DNA of 64,000 bases from G963674685 sp964591275 (GTDB lineage Bacteria; Lernaellota; Lernaellaia; JACKCT01): contig CAZQAE010000001.1 of the NCBI GenBank assembly GCA_964591275.1, forward strand, positions 100,500 to 164,499, written 5' to 3'. Both the position numbers and the translations under genes were made by a program. Shown piece after piece: positions 9,229 to 18,517 of the stretch. The notes under the pieces were generated by a model. The model was not told the DNA's origin, did no database searches, and saw only the letters and a program-made list of their open reading frames with translations. Position 1 is the first letter of the stretch. Every line of letters starts with the position of its first letter.

Positions 9229-10179
9229 ATGAACAAAAATCTGTTTATGGTCCTCGCATTTCTGATGATGGGGATATTTGCCGTAACGGCTGTATTTGTC
9301 GGCTGCGGCGACGATGACGATGATGATGACGATGACGATGATGTGGTTGACGATGACGCTGACGACGACGATGTCGATGATGATGTCAACGACGATGTCG
9401 ATGACGATGTCGATGATGATGTGGATGATGATGTGGATGACGATATCGCGGACGACGCCATCGCTGGTGTTGTCGTGGACTTCAAGGAAAGGACTATCCT
9501 GGCCGGCGCAACGGTCGAAGCCATTGATGATGCCACAGGCGCTTCATTCGATCCGGCCATTACGGGCGATTCGAATGCTGAAGGCTACGTTTTGCTGGAA
9601 GGCATTCCCGCAGGCAAAGGCGCCGTTGGACTTAAGGTGACCAAGGGCGGTTACGTTGACACCATTCAATACCATTTCCCGACCGGCGTAAGCGACACGG
9701 AGATTCTGGCCGTTTCTTCCGCTACGCAGACCTTGCTCGCGGGTATTTTGCTTCTTCCTGTTCAAGCCGGCAAGGGATTCGCATCCGGCGGCGTGTATTG
9801 GGTTAATGAAGCTGGTGAAGAAGAGTACATTGGCTGCGCTGAAGTGACCGCTGATCCCAATACGATCAACGACGGCATTCACTACTTCCAATACATGGCA
9901 TTGATGGACACTTTTGTGCCGACCCTTGATCGCGACATCGCTACGTCCGGTGATCCGCAGGACGGCGAAGGAACGAATCCCGATACGAGTTACTTTCTCG
10001 GCGCCAACGCCGATCCCGGCGCATACACGATTACGGCGACAGCCGGCGACAACAACGATCTGACAGCCACCTCGGTCATTCCGATGGTTTTCGCCGACAG
10101 CATCGTTATCACAACCGTGCTGTTCCAGTTCGAGGACTACCCCACGAACCCGACAGCGACCTGGTGCACCTCCAAGTAA
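9229..10179 (+). CDS. Asp-rich lipoprotein with carboxypeptidase-regulatory-like domain (copy 2)
   Basis: A 316-residue paralogue of the preceding gene. The signal peptide ends in VFVGC, so Cys26 is the lipid site, followed at once by about 50 residues made almost only of Asp with Val, Ala or Asn every fourth position. The domain that follows (IAGVVVDFKERTILAGATVEAIDD) aligns with copy 1, as do VDTIQYHF, GGVYW and the C-terminal NPTATWCTS. A GAAGGGA ribosome site precedes the ATG. The Asp tract is coded by alternating GAC/GAT codons in a 12-base period, which makes it a coding minisatellite. A terminator follows directly. Confidence 0.8.
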   Translation: MNKNLFMVLAFLMMGIFAVTAVFVGCGDDDDDDDDDDDVVDDDADDDDVDDDVNDDVDDDVDDDVDDDVDDDIADDAIAGVVVDFKERTILAGATVEAIDDATGASFDPAITGDSNAEGYVLLEGIPAGKGAVGLKVTKGGYVDTIQYHFPTGVSDTEILAVSSATQTLLAGILLLPVQAGKGFASGGVYWVNEAGEEEYIGCAEVTADPNTINDGIHYFQYMALMDTFVPTLDRDIATSGDPQDGEGTNPDTSYFLGANADPGAYTITATAGDNNDLTATSVIPMVFADSIVITTVLFQFEDYPTNPTATWCTSK

Positions 10180-10186
10180 ACATGTG

Positions 10187-10220
10187 CAACCGGGCGGCAT
10201 ATTGCCGCCCGGTTGTTTTC
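10187..10220 (+). terminator. Rho-independent terminator after the lipoprotein pair
   Basis: CAACCGGGCGGCA (10187-10199) pairs with GCCGCCCGGTTG (10204-10215) and is followed by TTTTC. It ends the Asp-rich lipoprotein transcript and separates it from the DUF1302 operon. Confidence 0.9.
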
Positions 10221-10326
10221 TTCTAGTTTGGCGAATTTTTTTAAGCGATTTCTTCTGGTTAAGCCGAATTTTCTTGTGGGACAACCAACCTTTATTCAAT
10301 GATGAAACAACCGCGGGAGGTGCTCA

Positions 10327-12075
10327 ATGCGCTGGGGCCGATTGTGTGTGGTCGCCTTGTTCGCCGTCGTTCTTTTGCCATCGCTGGCTGCGGCGCAGGC
10401 TGACAAGTTCGACCTGAACGGATACTTCCAGGCTCAGTATGGATTGTTTACCAATACGGAGTATCACAACGAATCGGATATTGACGGTTTCCCGTCGAAT
10501 CACGGCGACAGAGTGGGGAAGCCGTCGATGCTCAGGCACACGCTGCTGTTGGAAGCGGACTGGCGACCTTTTGACAACGTCAAGGTTCATGCCGTTTTCC
10601 GTGGTGTCAGATCGGGGGCTTTGGGCGCGGACCGTTTCGCGCAGACCCCGGATATGGAATACGATTTAAAGTACAACCACGCCCCCGAAGTCATGGACGC
10701 GAAAATCCAAGCGACGCATAAGCGTTACTACAACGAAAACGAACTTCGTGAGATCTACGTGGACATCGACGCGACGGATAAGATCAACCTTCGCGTGGGT
10801 CGCCAGCAAGTCAGTTGGGGCGACATGGCGACCTATCGACTTCTGGACGTGGTCAACCCCGTGGACGGAAGCTGGCATTTGCCGCCCTTTGAAGCTTTTG
10901 AGGACACGCGCAAACCCCTATACATGGCCAAGCTCCTGATCGACGTTCCGTGCCTGGAGGGAAACCTGGAAACTTTGTACATTCCCCTGATGGACGATCC
11001 TGAGGACACGGTGACCACGCCGGCCACATTTTACGGTGCATGGGGTTTGCCCGTTGGGTCGAAAAACGATTACGTTTCGGACCTTAGGGTCGTCAATAAG
11101 ATCACGCAATATCCCAAGAACGATCTTTCAGATGCACGCGTCGGCGCTCGTTGGAAAGGAATTCTTGGTGGATTGACCTACACGTTGGTCGCCTATCACG
11201 GGCATCAGTTGACGCCGCCGATTCCGGATTACGTCGTCAAGTCCTGGGAAACCGACGATGAAGGGTTCCACAATGCTGATGTCTATTTGCGTGTTCCAAG
11301 GTTGAACACTTACGGTTTCTCGGTCGATTACGCCTTCGAGTCTCCGGTGGGAATGGTGGTGAAACTGGAAGCGGCGGTGACTCCCGAAGTGCAATACGCC
11401 GTTAACTCGCCTCTTTCGGCTGGATTCACCACCGACAATCGCGTGGACAGCACATGGGAGGCCATTGATCCTTCGGCGGGCGCAGAGTCCGATCTCCGGG
11501 CCGATATGCACAGCGAAGAGAGGCACCACGCAGCCTACGCCCTGGAGCTGTTTCGCTCCAACCAGATTCGTTTCATCAATCCCAAGTCTTCCATCATCAC
11601 CGTTTTCCGTATTTTCCAGGATTACTATTTCAATCCTGAAGACATCAACGAAGATGAGTACAAACTGGGGAATCCCTACGTCCTGGAAACACTCGAGGAT
11701 GGTTCGCGGGAAAGAAATGAAAACTGGTACATCGTTTACGTGCCCGGGTATGACAGCGCGCTGGCTGCTCCCATCAAAACGACGTTTGTGGCCGCCGCCT
11801 TCACGTCATATTTTCACGGCATGTTTACGCCGGGCGTCGTGGCTGTGTACCTGCCGCGCTATCCTGCGGAAATCGTTGACAGCAGTGATGTCTTCGACTG
11901 GGAAACCATGGAAAATGGCTCCGGCTTCGTGAGCGCAACAATGAAATTCAGTTTTGGAAACCACTGGCGATTAGCTACGGGATATAATTACCTGCAGGGG
12001 GCTGATCCCTATTACGATTTGGGATTCTTCCGGGATCGCGACGAGGTTTACGCAAAGGTTCGTTATCAATTCTAG
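10327..12075 (+). CDS. DUF1302 outer-membrane protein
   Basis: A 582-residue exported protein. A GGGAGGTG ribosome site precedes the ATG; the signal peptide ends in AAAQA. The mature part has alternating strand patterns typical of a large beta-barrel (DLNGYFQAQYGLFTN, INLRVGRQQVSWG) and ends in the aromatic residue of YAKVRYQF, the usual outer-membrane insertion signal. Family DUF1302 is regularly found with DUF1329, YCF48-like and RND-family genes, as here. Together they are thought to move lipid or hydrophobic compounds across the envelope, but the substrate is not established. It is the first gene of the operon. Confidence 0.8.
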   Translation: MRWGRLCVVALFAVVLLPSLAAAQADKFDLNGYFQAQYGLFTNTEYHNESDIDGFPSNHGDRVGKPSMLRHTLLLEADWRPFDNVKVHAVFRGVRSGALGADRFAQTPDMEYDLKYNHAPEVMDAKIQATHKRYYNENELREIYVDIDATDKINLRVGRQQVSWGDMATYRLLDVVNPVDGSWHLPPFEAFEDTRKPLYMAKLLIDVPCLEGNLETLYIPLMDDPEDTVTTPATFYGAWGLPVGSKNDYVSDLRVVNKITQYPKNDLSDARVGARWKGILGGLTYTLVAYHGHQLTPPIPDYVVKSWETDDEGFHNADVYLRVPRLNTYGFSVDYAFESPVGMVVKLEAAVTPEVQYAVNSPLSAGFTTDNRVDSTWEAIDPSAGAESDLRADMHSEERHHAAYALELFRSNQIRFINPKSSIITVFRIFQDYYFNPEDINEDEYKLGNPYVLETLEDGSRERNENWYIVYVPGYDSALAAPIKTTFVAAAFTSYFHGMFTPGVVAVYLPRYPAEIVDSSDVFDWETMENGSGFVSATMKFSFGNHWRLATGYNYLQGADPYYDLGFFRDRDEVYAKVRYQF

Positions 12076-12119
12076 GCTGTTGCGAAAAGCTTCGACAATC
12101 GCCAAATGGAGGTTATGAA

Positions 12120-13397
12120 ATGAGGTTAAAAAAAATTGCTCTGTTATCGGCTGTGGCTGCGCTGGTCATAGGGGTAGCGACCGTGGCCGTGGGACAGGGG
12201 AAAATAACGCGCGGCAACTGGGCTGAATCCGTTGGTTTCAAACCTGACTTGTCGGGTATGCCCAAAGCCGGAGAAGTTATCAGCGCCGGCAATCTCGACC
12301 AATACAAGTCCGTCATCCCCGGCGGCGTTCAAATGCTGATCAAAAAATACGGTTTCAAGGTATGGACGAAGGATTACGAGTCAGTAGCTCCTGCCGACAG
12401 CTATATCGCCGCGACAAATAAGCATATGGGAACGGCAAAAACCTTGGATCCGAATGCTCATTATCGCAAAATCGGGCTCAAGGGCTACAAGGCCGGACTT
12501 CCTTTCCCGCATCCTAAAACCGGTGTTGAAGTGGCATGGAACTATACTTATTCCTATTCCGGTGACGATGCAAAAAACTGGTTCGGCGTTTATTGGATCA
12601 GCGCCAAAACCGGCATTGAACGCTCCGAGGATTGGACCTGGAACTACATTACGCGAGGCTGCTTCCGCACGGACATCGAGCCCATGCCCGATATCCCCGA
12701 AGCGCGTGCCAAGCGCATCCAATATTATTCGGTCACGACGGCGCTGTCGCCGCTCGACAAAAAAGGTTTCTCCGCCATGTACACGCGGAAAATCGAACCC
12801 AAGGATCAGCAGGGATACATCTACGTTCCGGCTCAGCGAAAATCAACGCGCTTCGCTTTCGGAACACGAGGTGACTCTTGGAACAACACCGACATGCTCT
12901 ATGAGGATGTGCGCGGATATATGGGTTATCCCGAATGGATGACATGGAAGATCGTCGAGAAAAAGACGATGCTTCTGCCCATGAACGCCGACGTCCCACA
13001 CGGGAAGGCTAATATCAGCAAGGTTTACGATTTCGACAGAGCGCCCCATTGGAACTTCAAAGCCAAGTGGGAGCCGCGACCCGTATACGTCGTCGAGGCC
13101 AAAGCCAAATTCCCGGATTATCCTTATAGCAAGATGGTCTTCTACTTTGATGCGGAGCTATCCTATGTTTGCGTGAAAGATGCTTACGACAAGAAGGGGC
13201 AACTCTGGAAAGTTCTTGTCAACGCCTGGAATAAGGCAGACGATCCGCACTCTACGCCGTCGCCCGTCGGCACCTCCCTGGTCGTTGACTTGCAAGCTGA
13301 GCACGCGACGGCCTTCGGTTGGCACAAGTCCCTGTCCAATGTGGGCCTGACGCCTGGGGACTTCAGCCTAGCCAATCTCCGCAAGCTCGGGAAGTAA
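12120..13397 (+). CDS. DUF1329 periplasmic protein (LolA/LolB-like fold)
   Basis: A 425-residue exported protein with a signal peptide ending near VAVGQG. The DUF1329 hallmarks are the long aromatic-rich beta-sheet segments (GVEVAWNYTYSYSG, NWFGVYWISAKTG) and the WEPRPVYVVEAKAK region. The family has a lipoprotein-carrier-like half barrel that could hold an acyl chain. The ATG follows ATGGAGGT; a tiny ATG-AAA-TGA frame overlaps the true start. It sits 44 bases after the DUF1302 gene and 4 bases before the YCF48-like gene. The inferred role is a periplasmic carrier between the RND pump and the DUF1302 barrel. Confidence 0.8.
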   Translation: MRLKKIALLSAVAALVIGVATVAVGQGKITRGNWAESVGFKPDLSGMPKAGEVISAGNLDQYKSVIPGGVQMLIKKYGFKVWTKDYESVAPADSYIAATNKHMGTAKTLDPNAHYRKIGLKGYKAGLPFPHPKTGVEVAWNYTYSYSGDDAKNWFGVYWISAKTGIERSEDWTWNYITRGCFRTDIEPMPDIPEARAKRIQYYSVTTALSPLDKKGFSAMYTRKIEPKDQQGYIYVPAQRKSTRFAFGTRGDSWNNTDMLYEDVRGYMGYPEWMTWKIVEKKTMLLPMNADVPHGKANISKVYDFDRAPHWNFKAKWEPRPVYVVEAKAKFPDYPYSKMVFYFDAELSYVCVKDAYDKKGQLWKVLVNAWNKADDPHSTPSPVGTSLVVDLQAEHATAFGWHKSLSNVGLTPGDFSLANLRKLGK

Positions 13398-13401
13398 TCG
13401 C

Positions 13402-14466
13402 ATGAACAAAAGTCGCCTGACAGGGGGCCTCATTCTGAGGCCCTTGATCCTTTGCATCATCGTTTTGCCGTTTATTACGACCTCCCTGGCTTTGGCTTCG
13501 GATTTCGACCCGAAGGTCCCCGTCGCCTTTCGTGACCGGCTCTATGATGTTCAGTTTATTTCCGAAACCGAAGCCATCATTATTGGCTATCCGGGTAAGA
13601 TTTTCAGAAGCGCCGACGGCGGAGAAACTTGGGAACGCATCACCATCGACACAACGGAGCCGCTGTTTTCGCTGCATTTCATCAATGCGAAAACCGGCTG
13701 GATCGCCGGAAGAAGCGGTTTGATCTTCATCACGGGAGACGGTGGAAAAACCTGGACGAAGCAGGACAGCGGCGTGAGTGAGCATCTTTTCGGCATTCAT
13801 TTTTTCAATGAAAAAGTCGGCGTCGCCGTCGGCAACTTCGGCGTCATTGTTAACACTGTTGACGGAGGAAAAACGTGGTCTGGTCAAATCCTCCAGGAGA
13901 TGTCTTCGGCGACTATATACGCAGTGCAAATGCTCGACGAAAACACTGGCTTTCTGGTGGGTGAGTATCCAATATGGGAAGCGGATTTGGAAGAAGATGT
14001 CGAGGCCTCCACTTTGAGTAGTGTTTTCAAAACCTCCGACAGCGGCGTTACATGGGAGCGCGTGGAGGTTCCGACCGAGTCTCACCTTTTTGATCTCGAA
14101 TTTGTCAGTGCGCTGGAAGGATACGCCGTTGGGACGAAGGGATTGGTGCTCAAGACTCTGGATGGCGGAGTGACCTGGGAAGTTTTCAAAGCGCCGACGC
14201 CCTTCCATCTTCTGAGCGTTGAAGCTCATGGCGATACTGTTGTGGCTGTGGGAAACGCGGGGACCGCCGTTTACAAGAAAGGCGGCGAAATCAAAATTCC
14301 CCCAACGGGAGCCTATTCCTGGATTGGGTCTGTGAGCTTCAATAAAAAAGGCCGGGGGATTCTCGTGGGCGACCACGGCCTCATCATGCTCTCGGAAGAT
14401 AAAGGCAATACGTGGACTTGCCTGTCGCCGACATGCAAAGGCGTTGACCAACAAAAAACGAAGTGA
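13402..14466 (+). CDS. YCF48-like beta-propeller protein with BNR/Asp-box repeats
   Basis: A 354-residue exported protein with an N-terminal hydrophobic signal (about 12-34). It carries six Asp-box repeats of the form (S/T)xDxGxTW: SADGGETW, TGDGGKTW, TVDGGKTW, TSDSGVTW, TLDGGVTW and SEDKGNTW. This is the pattern of the YCF48/HCF136-like propeller that assists membrane-complex assembly in phototrophs. In heterotrophs it recurs beside DUF1329 and RND transporters, where it probably assembles or gates the export machine. The stop overlaps the RND start, so the two are coupled. Confidence 0.85.
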   Translation: MNKSRLTGGLILRPLILCIIVLPFITTSLALASDFDPKVPVAFRDRLYDVQFISETEAIIIGYPGKIFRSADGGETWERITIDTTEPLFSLHFINAKTGWIAGRSGLIFITGDGGKTWTKQDSGVSEHLFGIHFFNEKVGVAVGNFGVIVNTVDGGKTWSGQILQEMSSATIYAVQMLDENTGFLVGEYPIWEADLEEDVEASTLSSVFKTSDSGVTWERVEVPTESHLFDLEFVSALEGYAVGTKGLVLKTLDGGVTWEVFKAPTPFHLLSVEAHGDTVVAVGNAGTAVYKKGGEIKIPPTGAYSWIGSVSFNKKGRGILVGDHGLIMLSEDKGNTWTCLSPTCKGVDQQKTK

Positions 14467-16988
14467 AGAATACGAATATGAAACCATCCGAAAAGCAGAA
14501 AATCGGGACCTTCTTTATTAAGAATCGAATCCTCGTCGTGGCTGTCGTTTTGATCCTGACGACCTTTTTCGGGATTATGACCACGCGCGTGCACATGAAG
14601 ACACCGACGATCGACCTGTTTCCGAAAAACCATCCTTATGTTGAAACTTATGCCGAATATCAGGATGTTTTCGGCGGCGCGGACCACGTTGCAATTTCTC
14701 TCGAAGTCTTTAAGGGCGATGTATTCAACACAAAGACACTGGAAAAGCTAAGGCGCATAACCAAGGCCATTGAACTTTTGCCTGCGGTGAACAACTACTC
14801 TGTTCTGTCGTTAGCGCAGCGCAAAATTAAAATCACCACGGTGGACGAGATCAAAGGCTTTAAGTCCGATCCCGTTATGTGGCCCGACGTCCCGCAAAGC
14901 GAAGAGGAACTGAGTGAACTTCGCCGCAAGGTGTACGCCAGCGGTCGCTATCACGGTTCACTGGTTTCTACGGACGACAAGTCGCTGATGGTTTATGCGG
15001 GCTTTTTTGAAAAGGGTTTGCAAAGCGCCGGCGACACGATCGAAGAGGTTGTACGCTACATCGCGAGCGTCGAGGGCCAGGAACCGGACGAGGCTGTGGA
15101 AATCATGGCAAAGGTTGCTTCCGATCAGAAGTGGTCGATGGACGACACGCTGTTCACCGCGATCCGCAAGATTGCCGTTTCCGAGGAAGATGAGAATCAC
15201 AAGATTCGTATGATCGGCCGTCCAATCATGCTGGGATGGATCGCGCAGAAGTATCCTCAGCTCGCCTACATTTTCCTTTTGACCGTTCTGGTCATCGTTA
15301 TCAGCCTGATCCTGTATTTCAAGAATTTCGTGGGCGTCGTCATCCCAATGCTCACTGCGACCTTTTCAGCCATATGGGGCATCGGCTTCCTGGGATTGCT
15401 CAACTACTTGGCAGAGGTCAAAGGAATTGACTGGTTCGGACTGGGCGACTACCACTTCAATCCCCTCGTGATTGTTGTGCCGTTCATCATCAGCGCGCGG
15501 GCGCTGTCTCATTCTGTGCAGTTGATTGAAAGATACGGCGAAGAATATGAGAAACACGGTGACCGCAAAGAAGCGGCCATCGCAACCTTCGGCGGATTGT
15601 CCAAACCGGGAATGCTGTCGATCATCACCGACGCCGCCGGCGTTTTCATCGTAGCCATCACCCCCATCCCGCTGATGCAAAAGCTGGCTATCATGTGCGG
15701 TTTCTGGATTCTGTCGATTGTTGTAACCGACCTGATCCTCAACCCGGTCCTGCTGTCCTTCTTCCCGCCGCCTGTATCCAAAAAAGAAGGCCATGCCAAG
15801 CATGGGATTCTCAATCGAATCCTGGCCTTCATGGCCCGAGCCAGCACCGAGCGGCATCAGAAGACCATTATGATTGTGACAGTCATTATATTTCTTCTGG
15901 GAATCTTCTTCGCACGCAATCTCGTCATCGGCGATGTCCATCCGGGCACGCCCATGCTTTGGCCGAAATCCGAGTACAATATGGACACAGCCGCCATCGG
16001 GGAGCGATTCGGAAAGACGGAGCAGATGAGCATTGTCGTTGAAGGTGACAATCGCGACCAGATCAAGGACCCGAAAATACTTCTCACGCTGGAAAAATTT
16101 CAGCGCGAACTCGAAGCGATGTCCGAAGTCTCTTTTACCTCCTCGATTTCCGATCTGGTTCCCAAAATCGTCAGCGTCATGCACGCCAGCCACCCGCAAT
16201 GGGAACTGATACCTGAGAACAGGCGGGACTCCGGGTTCTATCTTGGGTTGTTGTTTTCCGGCGCCGAGCCGGGCGATCTGGACCGTTTCATTGATCGCAG
16301 TATGCAAAACGCCAGCCTAACGATTTATCTGCGTGATCATAAGGGAACAACGTTGCGGGCCGTCATCGCCAAAGCCAAGGAGTTTATCGCCGCCAATCCT
16401 CTTGAAAACGCGAAATTTCGCCTGGCCGGAAACCTTGGCGGGCTTCTGGCTGCTGTTAACGAGTCCATCGTCTCTTCGGAGGCGCGCGTAACTTTTCTGG
16501 CTTTCAGCTTCGTTTTCATTCTTTGTTCCCTGGCGTATCGTTCCTTTTGGGCGGGAGTCTATTTTCTGATTCCCATCACCATTTCCAATTACCTGACCTT
16601 CGCCGCGATGGGCGCTCTGGGCATCGGTCTCGATGTCAATGCGCTTCCTGTCGTCGCGCTCGGGGTTGGTCTCGGCGTGGATTACGGATTGTACGTCGTC
16701 GGTCGCATCGAGGAAGCCTATGCCCGCACCGGCGACCTCATCAAAGCGACCGGCGAAGCCATGATGACAGCGGGGCGCGCCGTCTTTTTCACCGCAGCCA
16801 CGATGGTGCTTGGCATCATCTTCTGGGCCTTCAGTTTCCTTCGTTTCCAGGCGGAGATGGGGATACTGCTGGCTTTCTGGATGACCGTCAGCATGCTCGG
16901 AGGTCTGATCCTTCTTCCCGCGATGGTCGTGACCTTCAAACCAAAATTTGTTACGCGATCCAGAAACGTTCAAACAAAAGAGGCTTGA
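14463..16988 (+). CDS. RND superfamily transporter (MMPL/SSD type)
   Basis: An 841-residue integral membrane protein with the two-fold RND architecture: one N-terminal span, a large periplasmic loop, a five-span bundle, then a second repeat of the same. The second half contains the GLDVNALPVVALGVGLGVDY helix with the Asp expected for proton relay in MMPL-type RND proteins. Such proteins export lipids, hopanoids or hydrophobic compounds. A GTG at 14463 overlaps the upstream TGA; an ATG five codons later (14478) is the alternative start. Neighbouring YCF48, DUF1329 and DUF1302 genes suggest one trans-envelope export route. The cargo is unknown. Confidence 0.85.
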   Translation: MKNTNMKPSEKQKIGTFFIKNRILVVAVVLILTTFFGIMTTRVHMKTPTIDLFPKNHPYVETYAEYQDVFGGADHVAISLEVFKGDVFNTKTLEKLRRITKAIELLPAVNNYSVLSLAQRKIKITTVDEIKGFKSDPVMWPDVPQSEEELSELRRKVYASGRYHGSLVSTDDKSLMVYAGFFEKGLQSAGDTIEEVVRYIASVEGQEPDEAVEIMAKVASDQKWSMDDTLFTAIRKIAVSEEDENHKIRMIGRPIMLGWIAQKYPQLAYIFLLTVLVIVISLILYFKNFVGVVIPMLTATFSAIWGIGFLGLLNYLAEVKGIDWFGLGDYHFNPLVIVVPFIISARALSHSVQLIERYGEEYEKHGDRKEAAIATFGGLSKPGMLSIITDAAGVFIVAITPIPLMQKLAIMCGFWILSIVVTDLILNPVLLSFFPPPVSKKEGHAKHGILNRILAFMARASTERHQKTIMIVTVIIFLLGIFFARNLVIGDVHPGTPMLWPKSEYNMDTAAIGERFGKTEQMSIVVEGDNRDQIKDPKILLTLEKFQRELEAMSEVSFTSSISDLVPKIVSVMHASHPQWELIPENRRDSGFYLGLLFSGAEPGDLDRFIDRSMQNASLTIYLRDHKGTTLRAVIAKAKEFIAANPLENAKFRLAGNLGGLLAAVNESIVSSEARVTFLAFSFVFILCSLAYRSFWAGVYFLIPITISNYLTFAAMGALGIGLDVNALPVVALGVGLGVDYGLYVVGRIEEAYARTGDLIKATGEAMMTAGRAVFFTAATMVLGIIFWAFSFLRFQAEMGILLAFWMTVSMLGGLILLPAMVVTFKPKFVTRSRNVQTKEA

Positions 16989-17021
16989 CAGGAAGCGACC
17001 ACGCATTACAGCCTTGCAACC

Positions 17022-18509
17022 ATGCGGTCACGCACTTCTCAACATCATATAGACGCCCGGGAAACCGGCTATGCGCGGCGTTCAATTTTATTTGCGCTCG
17101 GCCTTATCTCCATCGTCGCAATGGCCGTCGCCTGCGTTCCGAAAGCGCCGCTTGAAGATCCATTCGCTTTAAAACGCGATCAAAAAATCGACCAATGCCT
17201 GGTGGCTATCGACGAGGCGCTGGGTTTGTATGAGGTGGAAGAGGCGGATCTGGTTTATCAAAACGCCCGCGCTCGCGTGATGGAACTTATCGATAATCCC
17301 TATGCTTCCAGGATTGTCCCCTTATATCGGTACCGCCTGATAAAAGCGGCGCATAGAATTGCCGCGGCCAAAAAAGTCGTGCGGGATATGCCTCGCGTTG
17401 TCTTTTACCGAGGCTTTGACAACAAGCTGATCGACATCCCCAAACGGCGATTTGCCATGGGCGATCTTCAAGGGATTTTGCAAACCCTGCCGGCGCATCG
17501 CCGCACGCAGATCAACGGGCTCGTGGCATACTACGCAGACCGGGGCGCAGGAAAGTACAAACGTTATCTTAGGCGGCTGGCCAATTACAGAAATCACATC
17601 AGCAGCGTTTTCAAAGCTTACGGACTGCCCGAGGAAATGGCGTGCGTGGCGATGATTGAATCCGCCGTCATTCCCACGCAGGTTTCGCCAGCGGGCGCGG
17701 CGGGCCTTTGGCAGTTCATTCCGGAAACGGCGCGCCGTTACGGGCTTGTCGTCAATGAAGTCGTTGATCAGCGCTTCGATCCTTTCCTGCAGACCTATGC
17801 CGCCGCAGCTTATCTGCGGGATCTTCTGGAGAAGTTCGGAGGCCGTTTCGAGGAGGCTCTGGCGGGCTACAACTGCGGTGAGAATTACGTCGCCGATCTT
17901 ATGGCCGATTCCGATGTTCATTCCCTTTGGCAGATTGCCCGGCGAGGCGAACCCGGCGTGCAGGGCTATACCCTTCCTCGTGAAACCTACGACTACGTGG
18001 CGCACTTTTTCGCCGTCGCGCTGATCTATCAGAACATGCGGCGCTATGGTTTTTTTATGCCTCCCGCCAAAGACGATCCTTTTTGGCTTGTTGAAATCGA
18101 CGGCGGGATCGAGCTTTCGGATTTTTCGAACGATCTCGATCTTGACCCCTCTGTCATTGCCGTTATGAATCCGAGCCTGGTCTTCGGCAGAACTTTAGAC
18201 GCCGCCAGGACCAAGGTCAGGCTTCCTGCCGGACCGATCGACGAGTATATTGACGCGATGCGCGACGCGGGGCGGTACCGCCTGTCATGTATATACAGGC
18301 ACAAAATTACTGATTATCAATCGCCGCGTGCGATTGCCGACGATTACGGCGTTTCTTTAGCGCGGATTGTCGCCTTTAATGATCTCAGGCTTGGACTAAG
18401 ATTGCCCAAGGGCGTTATGATCGAAATTCCGGCGAGGCTGGGCGGCGCGAAGGCCAAAGACGCCTCCACGCGAAACATTGCCTGGTGGAAGGCCAGGAAT
18501 AAGGAGTAA
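17022..18509 (+). CDS. Membrane-bound lytic murein transglycosylase, MltD-like lipoprotein
   Basis: A 495-residue protein with a long N-terminal arm, then a signal peptide ending in AMAVAC (Cys38 as lipid site). The SLT domain is clear: AMIESAVIPTQVSPAGAAGLWQFIPETA contains the catalytic Glu of IESA and the GLWQF signature, and EALAGYNCGE is the conserved C-terminal part. A poorly conserved LysM-like segment (KITDYQSPRAIADDYGVSLA) lies near the end. It cleaves peptidoglycan between MurNAc and GlcNAc. It follows the RND gene by 33 bases and may open the wall for the envelope-spanning complex. Confidence 0.85.
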   Translation: MRSRTSQHHIDARETGYARRSILFALGLISIVAMAVACVPKAPLEDPFALKRDQKIDQCLVAIDEALGLYEVEEADLVYQNARARVMELIDNPYASRIVPLYRYRLIKAAHRIAAAKKVVRDMPRVVFYRGFDNKLIDIPKRRFAMGDLQGILQTLPAHRRTQINGLVAYYADRGAGKYKRYLRRLANYRNHISSVFKAYGLPEEMACVAMIESAVIPTQVSPAGAAGLWQFIPETARRYGLVVNEVVDQRFDPFLQTYAAAAYLRDLLEKFGGRFEEALAGYNCGENYVADLMADSDVHSLWQIARRGEPGVQGYTLPRETYDYVAHFFAVALIYQNMRRYGFFMPPAKDDPFWLVEIDGGIELSDFSNDLDLDPSVIAVMNPSLVFGRTLDAARTKVRLPAGPIDEYIDAMRDAGRYRLSCIYRHKITDYQSPRAIADDYGVSLARIVAFNDLRLGLRLPKGVMIEIPARLGGAKAKDASTRNIAWWKARNKE

Positions 18510-18517
18510 CAAACATT

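Noticed and set aside
13363..14487. A 374-codon minus-strand open frame opposite the YCF48-like gene
   Set aside because: The plus strand has a signal peptide and six Asp-box repeats in the normal frame; the antisense frame has no ribosome site or recognisable domain and results from codon bias in G+C-rich DNA.
15366..17006. Long minus-strand frames (313 and 229 codons) opposite the RND gene
   Set aside because: They are rich in His, Asp and Gln with no hydrophobic core pattern and lie fully inside a well-supported transporter gene.
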